Shown here: positions 54,710 to 64,000 of the stretch, piece by piece
Position numbering within the stretch: the first letter of the stretch is position 1
Layout: every line of letters starts with the position of its first letter
The notes under the pieces: generated by a model
Told to the model about the DNA's origin: nothing
Databases searched by the model: none
What the model saw: the letters and a program-made list of their open reading frames with translations, nothing else
Made by a program: the position numbers and the translations under genes
Source: Candidatus Methanoperedentaceae archaeon
GTDB taxonomy: Archaea > Halobacteriota > Methanosarcinia > Methanosarcinales > Methanoperedenaceae
Length of the DNA: 64,000 bases
Assembly: GCA_003104905.1 (NCBI GenBank)
Contig: PQAS01000047.1
Location: 29,038-93,037 of the forward strand
Direction of reading: 5' to 3'

Positions 54710-56556
54710 ATTTTTTTCAGCCTTCTCGCGATCAATAACATCGATATAGCCATAATACCTTCAAAACCAGGAATTTCAACTTTTGTCCCTTGTTTTTTTG
54801 ACGTGGCATTACTTTCAGGCGTCTTGAATGGTTCTGATACATAAGGAGTAATGACAGGTTTAACAGGTGTTTGATCCGAGGGAACAGAATGGGATTTGAG
54901 CACTATTGATGTCTTTGCTATCATTTTTGCATAAGAATACTGGGATATCTTCTCAAGAGGAGTGGTCATGGTTTCTCCATACTCATATGCGCTGACTGCA
55001 AGAGTGGGTTCAATTCCAAGGGTTCGGGCTTCATTTATCGCTAATTTTGCAGCTTCTTTACTCTCATCGATTTTCTTTTCCGGATCGGCTTTGCCCATTA
55101 ATCCTATCGAAGTGCTGGATTTTATCGTGGCCTGGAGTGAGTCAAATATCGCTCCTGAATAGTAGCCGCGTTCCATTTCCTTCTGGGCATGGGCTATATC
55201 ATCGCTGGCGCCGCCAGTGAACTCAGGATGAGAACCGGTTTCTGTTATAAGCGTTATCAGGTAGGTATTGATAGATTGTGCCTGGCTCAGGTACCAGCCT
55301 GCACGGTCTTTTAATATTTTTTCAGGCACGATCTTCCCGTCCGGGGTAGAAAGCGTGAGCCACCATTGGGCTGTGCGTGCCCTCTCATTGGCAAAAGCCA
55401 GGGCGGAGATCTTATCCTGGGTATCATTCTGTTTTTTTGCTTCATCCAGTTTCGCTCTTGCCGTGGTGATCCTTGATTCGGCTGCCCCTACTGCTTCCAC
55501 ATCGCTTACCCCGTATAATGTAAAGTTTTGAAGATCATCTTCGGAAGCCTTGATCTGTGTATCTACCCTTTTTTCGAGTTCGGCAAGATATTGATCTTTA
55601 TCCGAAGCTTTGTCATATCCTTCCTTCCACCCTACAAATCGCATCGTGAACATTGAATTGAAATATAAGGAAGTCGCTGCATAATATTTATTATCATCGT
55701 ACATCTTGTCCGCCCTGTCCAGCATGTCTTTTGCGGTCTGTGTGAACTGGCTTTCCTGTGTCGTTGATTCCATTTCCCGATACATATTTCCGGATTCGCT
55801 TTTCAGGTTCCGGGCAAGGGGTTTAAGAAGGTCCATGTACTCGGTGGTCAGAATAGCACCCTCATATGGGGGTTTTGTAATCTCATGGCCTGTAAATGCC
55901 TGGACAACATCCTGGATCGTATTTACTTCTTTCACGGTAACATTCAGCTTTTTGCCTAGCTCAACAACATCAACCGTTTCCTCCTTCTCACCGGTGATTA
56001 TAAGAGAGCCCCTTGAACGGATGGAAGTATTTATCACTGTTACATTACTCTGGCCTTCTGGTACCAGGAAAAGCGTGGCATTTTCTGCCGCTGCCGCCTC
56101 AAGCTTGAATGGTATCCCGCCCACAGGTCCTATTGATCCGTCAGGATTTATCATTCCTGTCATTACAACATTGGGTTTCAGGGGCCATTTATTTATAGCA
56201 GCTATCGTGGCAACTGTCAGGGCTCCTCCTGCCGACGGCCCTCCGATGATAGGTGAACTTATATCTATAATATAATAGAAATCATATACTTTTTCATCAA
56301 TCCCCAGGACATCAGAAGCCACCATTGCTGCAAGTCTTGCCGAGCCCTGAAGATCAACCTGAGTGTAGGGATTCGTATCCACAAACACATGCCCTGTGCC
56401 GTTTGTGACTATCACCTGTGCACTAAGAAGGACACCTTCTTCCCCGTCCCCGGTGCTCCTATCGGCAACAAGAGGAACAGAAACACCTTCTTCAAGCGCA
56501 TAAACGTTATTTATAGTCAGGAGCAGTAAAAAGATACAGAGGATTTTAGATATCAT
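54706..56556 (-). CDS. secreted Lon-like (S16) serine protease
   Basis: A signal peptide (to about residue 20) leads to a Lon-type proteolytic domain. The nucleophile is S108 (IIGGPSAGGALTVA) and the Lys is K151 (GIPFKLEAA), 43 residues apart as in Lon. The AAA+ ATPase domain is missing. A long helical region (about 230-560) carries TPR-like helices, and the C-terminal hydrophobic segment MAISMLLIARRLKKI is a membrane anchor. The protein is probably held outside the cell membrane. Related proteins occur in methanogens. It is divergent to mmp11, with only 46 bp between the starts. Confidence 0.88.
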   Translation of the reverse strand: MISKILCIFLLLLTINNVYALEEGVSVPLVADRSTGDGEEGVLLSAQVIVTNGTGHVFVDTNPYTQVDLQGSARLAAMVASDVLGIDEKVYDFYYIIDISSPIIGGPSAGGALTVATIAAINKWPLKPNVVMTGMINPDGSIGPVGGIPFKLEAAAAENATLFLVPEGQSNVTVINTSIRSRGSLIITGEKEETVDVVELGKKLNVTVKEVNTIQDVVQAFTGHEITKPPYEGAILTTEYMDLLKPLARNLKSESGNMYREMESTTQESQFTQTAKDMLDRADKMYDDNKYYAATSLYFNSMFTMRFVGWKEGYDKASDKDQYLAELEKRVDTQIKASEDDLQNFTLYGVSDVEAVGAAESRITTARAKLDEAKKQNDTQDKISALAFANERARTAQWWLTLSTPDGKIVPEKILKDRAGWYLSQAQSINTYLITLITETGSHPEFTGGASDDIAHAQKEMERGYYSGAIFDSLQATIKSSTSIGLMGKADPEKKIDESKEAAKLAINEARTLGIEPTLAVSAYEYGETMTTPLEKISQYSYAKMIAKTSIVLKSHSVPSDQTPVKPVITPYVSEPFKTPESNATSKKQGTKVEIPGFEGIMAISMLLIARRLKKI

Positions 56557-56602
56557 TTAATTATACCCATAACTCATATATCAGATAAAATACTTAAAAC
56601 CA

Positions 56603-57493
56603 ATGATTATGCAACTTCAAGACCCCTATAATATTCCTTATAAAGGTATTTACGCAATTGCCGACCGTAAGAATGAATTTGTAGAACTTATGGAACATTC
56701 CAATTGCTACGGAGGCTCGGCCTGGGCGCTGTATCATTATTCCAAAAGCCCGCTTGTTATCAAGAGCCGGGCGGTAGGGGACATGATGCGCTATCTTATA
56801 AAAGTGGGAAGATCAAACCTTACACTGCAATCATCAACAGCCGCAGCAGGTATTGAATCTGTGATCGTGAATAATGATGAGATAGAGATAACCTATAGCG
56901 GCCTCGGCGGCGGAGGCGTCGGGGCGACAACCTGCAGGGCATATGCCAGCGGCGTTCTTCGCTGTGATATTTCAGAGTCGGGAGGCGGGAAACGCGCAAG
57001 TGGAAAAATCGTTGTCCCCCGCAGGGAAAGAGTCCTGATAGGCATCGATAATACGGATTCAAAAGAAGTGGGGGCGACATGGACGCTTGCCCATAATATC
57101 GCAGTTGCAGCAGATTCCCTCGAACACAAATATATTTCCCATACGCTCGTCCAGCTTTTTCCCGTTCCTGATAAGACCCAGAACTGCGTAGCGACTGTGC
57201 TTGAATTCGCATGTACCGAAGGCGCAAGGGAAGAATTACTTTCAGCTGTAAGAGAAGGACTTCTTGAATACAGTGTGTCTTCTGAGACGGGGATGGTCGC
57301 TCTATCTGATTTTGACGCATCCGCCCTCATGGAATACAGCAGGCTTTGCCGAAGCAAAATGATAACGAAAGAATTAACCCTGAAGACGGCCGCTCAAAAT
57401 AATGTTGAGATCTGCATTGATGGAAAAGGAATTATTGGCGCACTTGCAGCCCTTCCATGGTTTTCACGAAATGATGAATCGGTATTTTTATGA
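56603..57493 (+). CDS. methanogenesis marker protein 11
   Basis: The 296-aa protein follows the methanogenesis marker 11 family, which is restricted to methanogens and relatives. Key segments are NCYGGSAWALYHYSKSP, SGLGGGGVGATTCRA and GIDNTDSKEVGATW (147-160). The last resembles the GIDDTDS motif of the tRNA(Ile2) agmatinylcytidine synthetase TiaS, so a nucleotide- or tRNA-related step is conceivable, but no function is proven. Its stop overlaps the start of the IorA-like gene (ATGA). Confidence 0.88.
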   Translation: MIMQLQDPYNIPYKGIYAIADRKNEFVELMEHSNCYGGSAWALYHYSKSPLVIKSRAVGDMMRYLIKVGRSNLTLQSSTAAAGIESVIVNNDEIEITYSGLGGGGVGATTCRAYASGVLRCDISESGGGKRASGKIVVPRRERVLIGIDNTDSKEVGATWTLAHNIAVAADSLEHKYISHTLVQLFPVPDKTQNCVATVLEFACTEGAREELLSAVREGLLEYSVSSETGMVALSDFDASALMEYSRLCRSKMITKELTLKTAAQNNVEICIDGKGIIGALAALPWFSRNDESVFL

Positions 57494-58932
57494 ATGGCCT
57501 TGATGCAGTAGTCAGCGGTATTGCCGACAGCGGTGTAAAGAAAGTCACTGGTGTCCCGGGTTATCCCATTACAGAGCTCATGGATGAGATCGGGAATATC
57601 AAGCACGAGTGGTCTGTTAACGAAAAAGTCGCACTTGAAATAGCGCTGGGCTCATCGGTGTGCGGGGACCGGAGTGCCGTTATTACAAAACATGTTGGCA
57701 TGAATATCCTTTCAGACCCTCTTGTGACCTCTGCAACACATACGATCGGTGCAGGGGTTGTGATTTTTGCCGGAGATGACCCGGGGATAGAAAAATCCCA
57801 GAATGAACAGGATTCGCGTTTCTACGGATCTATCGCAGAGGTGCCTGTATATGATCCGGGAACACCTGAAAAAGCCTATCTTTGTGTGATGGAAGCATTC
57901 GTGTTATCAGAAACAGTAAGAACCCCGGTAATAATCAGGCTTACTGACAGGTTATTAAAAAGCACAGGAGATATACAAAGGAAAAAAGAAAATATCCCCA
58001 TAAAAAAAATTGATAAAAATATCTGGCTTCTTACAATGCGGGGAAAACACCAGCGCTTCCATGCGGAATCCTACCCGTTTATGCGCAGGTATGCCCAGAC
58101 CCTGAAATTGAACACCTGGGAAAAAAGAGGTGATATCGGAATAATCTCATCAGGTTTTCCATCACAGCTTGTTGATTCCCTGGTGCCCTGCGATTTTTCC
58201 CACCTCAGTCTTGCGATCGTCAATCCATTACCCATCGAAATTATTGATAATTTCATAAAAGATCATTCAAAAGTACTTGTTGTAGAAGAGACCGAACCGG
58301 TTATTGAAAGACAGTTATCAAAAAGAGTATTGGGGAAACTCACAGGACATATGCCTTACGGCCGCATAGAAGCCGGAGATATCCGAAAAGCTCTTGATAA
58401 TATCAATATTGATGCTGTAAAACAAGAGGTTGTTCCGCAGACCATAGAAAAACGAGGTGTTCGGCCCATTTGCGAAGACTGTCCCTATCTGCCAATGTAT
58501 ATGGCAATAAAAGAACTGGATGTCCCGGTAGCAGGCGATCTTGGATGCTCCATCATGACCTCGTCGCCGCCATTTTCATTAATTGACGCTGCATTTTCAC
58601 TTGGCTCATCCATAAGCACCGCCTGCGGATTCAACAGGAAAGGAATAGCGATAATAGGTGATTACGGCCTTGCCCATTCGGGCATCCCTGCTCTTATCAA
58701 TGCAGTCCACAATGAACATGAAGTCCTTGTAGTCGTTCTGCAAAATGAAGTGGCAGCCATGACCGGGGGGCAGAAAGTCCCGGACCTGACCGGGCTTCTG
58801 GATTATTATATAAAAGATACTGCGATTGTGGACCCGACAAACCAAACTATTATAAAAAGCTTATTGGAAACAAAAATGAAAAACAGGGGAATTTCCGTTT
58901 TGATCGCAAAAGCAAGATGTCCCAGGTACTAA
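57490..58932 (+). CDS. TPP-dependent 2-oxoacid oxidoreductase-like protein (IorA-like, no ferredoxin domain)
   Basis: The N-terminal domain (GVKKVTGVPGYPITELMDEI, VNEKVALEIALGSS) and C-terminal TPP domain match indolepyruvate:ferredoxin oxidoreductase alpha. The latter reads GDLGCSIMTSSPPFSLIDAAFSLGSSIS and GDYGLAHSGIPALINAVHNEHEVLVVVLQNEVAAMTGGQ. The 480-aa protein lacks the C-terminal ferredoxin domain of IorA, so electrons would leave by another route. The tight coupling with mmp11 suggests a shared pathway, perhaps cofactor synthesis; this is inference. Confidence 0.85.
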   Translation: MNGLDAVVSGIADSGVKKVTGVPGYPITELMDEIGNIKHEWSVNEKVALEIALGSSVCGDRSAVITKHVGMNILSDPLVTSATHTIGAGVVIFAGDDPGIEKSQNEQDSRFYGSIAEVPVYDPGTPEKAYLCVMEAFVLSETVRTPVIIRLTDRLLKSTGDIQRKKENIPIKKIDKNIWLLTMRGKHQRFHAESYPFMRRYAQTLKLNTWEKRGDIGIISSGFPSQLVDSLVPCDFSHLSLAIVNPLPIEIIDNFIKDHSKVLVVEETEPVIERQLSKRVLGKLTGHMPYGRIEAGDIRKALDNINIDAVKQEVVPQTIEKRGVRPICEDCPYLPMYMAIKELDVPVAGDLGCSIMTSSPPFSLIDAAFSLGSSISTACGFNRKGIAIIGDYGLAHSGIPALINAVHNEHEVLVVVLQNEVAAMTGGQKVPDLTGLLDYYIKDTAIVDPTNQTIIKSLLETKMKNRGISVLIAKARCPRY

Positions 58933-59002
58933 AACAGGAATTCACACGATCTTAACCTTTTCTTCACATCATGTTTTAAGTATTATCACGACTAAAACAT
59001 AA

Positions 59003-61216
<2,214 letters not shown>

Positions 61217-61226
61217 AGATTAAAAC

Positions 61227-61676
61227 ATGAAAAAAAGAAATGATTTCGAGGAATTCCTTGAAAAATTGGAAGAAACATTGAATAATATTGTGGATGAGAT
61301 GGAATTCCCGGAAAAGAAACCGGTAAACATCTCCGTATCTGTAAACATTATGCCTGTTCATGCTAATAATCCTGCAGATATTTTTATAACAAAAAAGGAT
61401 AAAACTCCTGTGGACATTCTTGAGACTAATAAAAACATACATGTTGTAATAGGACTTTCGGGAATCGAACCTAAAGACATAATGCTCACATGTTCGGGAA
61501 ATGCTCTTGAGATCACAGCAAATAATCTTGAAAGAACAGTAAATGAATTGATAGAATTACCGGCAAGAGTCAATAAAACCGGGATCAAAACCACATACAA
61601 TAACGGAATTCTTGAAGTGATCTTCAATAAGACCAGACTGTCCGGGAAGGGCAAGAATAGTCAGCAAAGCTTTTAA
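61227..61676 (+). CDS. small heat-shock protein (Hsp20/alpha-crystallin-like)
   Basis: A charged helical N-terminus (FEEFLEKLEETLNNIVDEME) leads to an alpha-crystallin-type domain: PVDILETNKNIHVVIGLSGIEPKDIMLTCSGNALEITAN and ELIELPARVNKTGIKTTYNNGILEVIFNK. At 149 aa it has the family's length. It lies 10 bp after cdc48, a partner in protein quality control, so co-expression is likely. It would hold unfolding proteins for refolding or for CDC48. Confidence 0.88.
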   Translation: MKKRNDFEEFLEKLEETLNNIVDEMEFPEKKPVNISVSVNIMPVHANNPADIFITKKDKTPVDILETNKNIHVVIGLSGIEPKDIMLTCSGNALEITANNLERTVNELIELPARVNKTGIKTTYNNGILEVIFNKTRLSGKGKNSQQSF

Positions 61677-61707
61677 TCCGTGAATCCATTTAGGAAAACG
61701 AATTATT

Positions 61708-62580
61708 ATGTTAGATATCGCTCTCCCAAAGGGAAGTCTTGAAGAACAGACTCTCCTATTATTTAAACAGGCAGACCTTGAGATAAGGAAGACAGACCGT
61801 GAATATAATCCCACTGTAAAAGACCCCAGGATAAGAAAGGTAAAGATACTCAGACCACAGGAAATTCCCAAATATGTTGAAGAAGGCTATTTTGACCTGG
61901 GCATATCCGGAAAGGATTGGGTTATCGAATCCGATTCAGATGTTGTGGAAATTGCCGATATGTTCTACAGTAAGATGGGCGAGGGAATTGTAAAGATAGT
62001 GATCGCAGTCCCGATTGATAAGGAAATTAAAAGCGCAAAGGATATAAAACCGGGAAGCAGGGTTTCGACCGAATACCCGAATCTAACAAAAAAATTTTTT
62101 AATAAGCTGGGGATAGTTGTTGACCTTCGTTATTCCTATGGAGCAACCGAGGCAAAAGTCCCTGAACTTGTGGATGTAATTGTAGATTTGACCGAAACAG
62201 GCTCTACACTGCGAAAGAACGGATTGAAAATCGTCGACATCATCCTTGAATCCAATACAAAGCTCATTGCCAATAAGAAATCAATGAATGACCCTGTGAA
62301 ACGAAAAGAGATAGAAGAGATAAAGATCCTTTTGCAGGCAGTACTTGAAGCGCGTGGTAAGGTGTTTATCGTCATGAACGTCCCTGAAAACAAGCTTGAT
62401 GCTGTAGTAAGCGGTCTTCCCGCAATGAAAAGGCCTACAGTCTCAAAGCTTTATAAATCGGATTATTATGCGGTCCAGACCGTAGTAAGCAAGAGCGAGA
62501 TCAATATTCTTATACCTCAACTAAAGGCCCTTGGCGCCGAGGATATTCTTGAAATGGACATTATGAAGATCGTACATTAA
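61708..62580 (+). CDS. hisG: ATP phosphoribosyltransferase, long form
   Basis: HisG joins ATP and PRPP, the first step of histidine synthesis. The 290-aa protein has the HisG core: LDIALPKGSLEEQTLLLFKQADL, DLGISGKDWV and the PRPP/ATP loop DLTETGSTLRKNGL. The regulatory C-terminal domain (MKRPTVSKLYKSDYYAVQTVVSKSEINILIPQLKALGAEDILE) identifies the long form that needs no HisZ and is inhibited by histidine. No other his genes are nearby. Confidence 0.96.
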   Translation: MLDIALPKGSLEEQTLLLFKQADLEIRKTDREYNPTVKDPRIRKVKILRPQEIPKYVEEGYFDLGISGKDWVIESDSDVVEIADMFYSKMGEGIVKIVIAVPIDKEIKSAKDIKPGSRVSTEYPNLTKKFFNKLGIVVDLRYSYGATEAKVPELVDVIVDLTETGSTLRKNGLKIVDIILESNTKLIANKKSMNDPVKRKEIEEIKILLQAVLEARGKVFIVMNVPENKLDAVVSGLPAMKRPTVSKLYKSDYYAVQTVVSKSEINILIPQLKALGAEDILEMDIMKIVH

Positions 62581-62581
62581 T

Positions 62582-63532
62582 TTGAAAAAAATGCCCAGGA
62601 TCACAACTCCCTCCCGCCTGCATCTGGCCCTTATCGATATGAATGCAAGCATTGGGCGCGTTGATGGCAGCCTTGGCATTACTCTTGATGATCCTGCTAT
62701 CAAAATTGAAGGCAAAAAATATGATATTGTTGAGATAACAGGATGCAGCGAGCATATTGATCGTATGGTAAATAGCGTAAAGGCTGTGCTTCCTGACGGG
62801 GAGGGGATAAAAATCTCCATAGAAGAAGATTACCCGTCGCATATTGGTTTAGGTTCAGGCACACAGGTCGCTCTTGCAGCAGGCATGGCCGTAAATGAAT
62901 TATATGGCCTTGGCCTGAATGTTCATGAAATCGCAGTAAAAGTGGGGCGGGGAGGAACAAGCGGCATTGGTGTTGCTGCTTTTGATAAAGGCGGCTTCAT
63001 TGTTGACGGGGGCCATAAGTTCAGTGAAAAGAAAGCATTTCTTCCCTCAGCGGCAAGCAAACTTCCTCCTGCACCTGTTTTATTGAGAAGTGATTTCCCG
63101 GATTGGGATATAGTACTGGCTATTCCGGACCAAAAAGGCGCATCACAAAAAAATGAAGTAAATATATTCCAGGAAAAATGTCCAATACCGTTACGTGAAA
63201 TTGAGTCGCTATCCCATGTGATCCTGATGCAGCTTCTTCCGTCACTTTTCGAGAAGGACATCGTTACATTCGGGAAAAGCATCAATGCTATCCAGGAACT
63301 GGGATTTAAGAAACGGGAAGTTGAACTCCAGCCGGTTTCAAAGGATTTGATGCATGCCTTACGAGATGGCGGCGCACATGGCTCGGGAATGAGCTCATTT
63401 GGGCCAACAGTGTATGCTTTCGGGGAGGATATGAATACTCTTGAGAAAATTGCCAGTGATTTTCTAGAAGGGAAGGGGAAGGTTTTTAGAACAAGGGCAC
63501 GTAACACAGGGGCAATTATCCGGACGCTTTAA
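62582..63532 (+). CDS. mptG: beta-ribofuranosylaminobenzene 5'-phosphate synthase
   Basis: This enzyme joins p-aminobenzoate (or 4-hydroxybenzoate) and PRPP with loss of CO2, the first dedicated step of tetrahydromethanopterin synthesis. The 316-aa protein has the GHMP-like fold with PSHIGLGSGTQVALAAGMAVNELYGL, KVGRGGTSGIGVAAFDKGGFIVDGGH and a late RARNTGAIIRTL. It starts at TTG 62582, 1 bp after hisG, or at ATG 62591. Presence of this gene supports C1 metabolism by methanopterin. Confidence 0.93.
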   Translation: MKKMPRITTPSRLHLALIDMNASIGRVDGSLGITLDDPAIKIEGKKYDIVEITGCSEHIDRMVNSVKAVLPDGEGIKISIEEDYPSHIGLGSGTQVALAAGMAVNELYGLGLNVHEIAVKVGRGGTSGIGVAAFDKGGFIVDGGHKFSEKKAFLPSAASKLPPAPVLLRSDFPDWDIVLAIPDQKGASQKNEVNIFQEKCPIPLREIESLSHVILMQLLPSLFEKDIVTFGKSINAIQELGFKKREVELQPVSKDLMHALRDGGAHGSGMSSFGPTVYAFGEDMNTLEKIASDFLEGKGKVFRTRARNTGAIIRTL

Positions 63533-63614
63533 TCTGGGAGAACGGTATAAGAAAAGTGACTTAATCTATATAATTTATATACATGATTAGTTTACAAGGG
63601 ATAGGTGGTTAAGA

Positions 63615-64000
63615 ATGGATTTCCTTAAAGGAGAAGGAAAGATCAAAATGATTAAAATAAATATATTTATTATATGTTTCATCTTGTTTTTTTTCATATT
63701 GTCATTAGCAGAGGCAAAAACTGCCGATGAATGGTATAATGAAGGTGTTTATTTAGGTCAATCAGGAAAGTTTAATGAAGCGATCATAGCTTATGATGAG
63801 GCATTGAAGATCAATCCACAGTATGCTGATGCGTGGTATAACAAAGGAATTGCTCTTTGCAAACTGAAAAAATACGAAGAAGCGATCAAAGCATATGATG
63901 AAGCATTGAAGATCAATCCACAGTATGCTGATCCGTGGAATAACAAAGGAATTGCACTTACAAAACTGAAAAGATACGAAGAAGCGATCAAAGCATATGA
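63615..64000 (+). CDS. TPR-repeat protein, secreted or membrane-anchored (3' end outside the window)
   Basis: From ATG 63615 (or 63648) a signal or membrane segment (INIFIICFILFFFILSLAEA) is followed by TPR repeats of the form ADAWYNKGIALCKLKKYEEAIKAYDEALKINPQY, at least three visible before the window ends. The repeats are nearly identical at DNA level, so they expanded recently. It is probably a protein-binding scaffold outside the membrane. The ribosome binding site GGTGGT precedes the first ATG. Confidence 0.85.
   Translation, partial: MDFLKGEGKIKMIKINIFIICFILFFFILSLAEAKTADEWYNEGVYLGQSGKFNEAIIAYDEALKINPQYADAWYNKGIALCKLKKYEEAIKAYDEALKINPQYADPWNNKGIALTKLKRYEEAIKAY

Noticed and set aside
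63777..64000. Near-identical DNA repeats at the right edge
   Set aside because: They are TPR codons of one gene, not a separate repeat element.

Overview
The window is archaeal and most likely comes from a methanogen or anaerobic methanotroph of the Methanosarcinales/ANME type (a Candidatus Methanoperedens-like genome would fit; this is inference). The support is a TATA-binding protein, ribosomal proteins L39e, L31e and S19e, aIF6, PDCD5, a CDC48/VAT ATPase, methanogenesis marker protein 11, the first enzyme of methanopterin synthesis (RFA-P synthase) and an HdrDE-like membrane iron-sulfur module. Ribosome binding sites are of the archaeal GGTGA/GGAGG type, and TTG/GTG starts occur.

Layout. 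1-7 kb: end of an iron-sulfur protein, gatCAB, purD, tbp. 7-11.4 kb: a small Cys-rich protein with a palindromic upstream site, UPF0146, a sensor kinase/response regulator pair and nikR. 11.5-14.4 kb: class II HMG-CoA reductase, the L39e-L31e-aIF6 cluster and mscL. 14.4-18.9 kb: membrane and surface proteins, a Val tRNA, a lipoprotein cyclophilin, a decayed DUF362 gene, RNase HII and a cysteine hydrolase. 19-23.7 kb: two tandem NosD-like beta-helix surface proteins and a TldE/PmbA protein. 23.8-29.9 kb: an ABC-2 exporter, an OB-fold protein, an FKBP lipoprotein, MscS and a protease-like membrane protein without its HExxH motif. 29.9-33.7 kb: redox genes (thioredoxin-like proteins, zinc ribbon, HdrD-like, HdrE-like). 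33.8-38.4 kb: cysS facing a long minus-strand gene string of a KaiC-like protein, a KaiC-GTPase fusion, a roadblock protein, YhbY, S19e and PDCD5. 38.6-40.6 kb: an IS605-type tnpB element beside an oxidoreductase fragment. 41-47.4 kb: an acyl-CoA synthetase/GNAT fusion, another KaiC-like protein, triosephosphate isomerase and Elp3. 47.5-51.4 kb: a patch of transposase remnants, a NosD protein and a VapBC-type pair. 51.4-56.6 kb: pyrG, a GxxExxY cassette between inverted repeats, a VOC protein and a secreted Lon-like protease. 56.6-64 kb: mmp11 with an IorA-like enzyme, cdc48, hsp20, hisG, mptG and the start of a TPR protein.

The most unusual parts are: the KaiC/GTPase/roadblock operon that runs into translation genes; the GxxExxY nuclease-like gene whose last codons are made of its own flanking inverted repeat; a tnpB element together with what looks like a tiny internally deleted derivative of its ends 31 kb away; a cysS gene that has lost its normal C-terminus at a convergent overlap; and a branched RNA structure ahead of elp3. 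All functions are assigned by reading the sequence; no database search was run.
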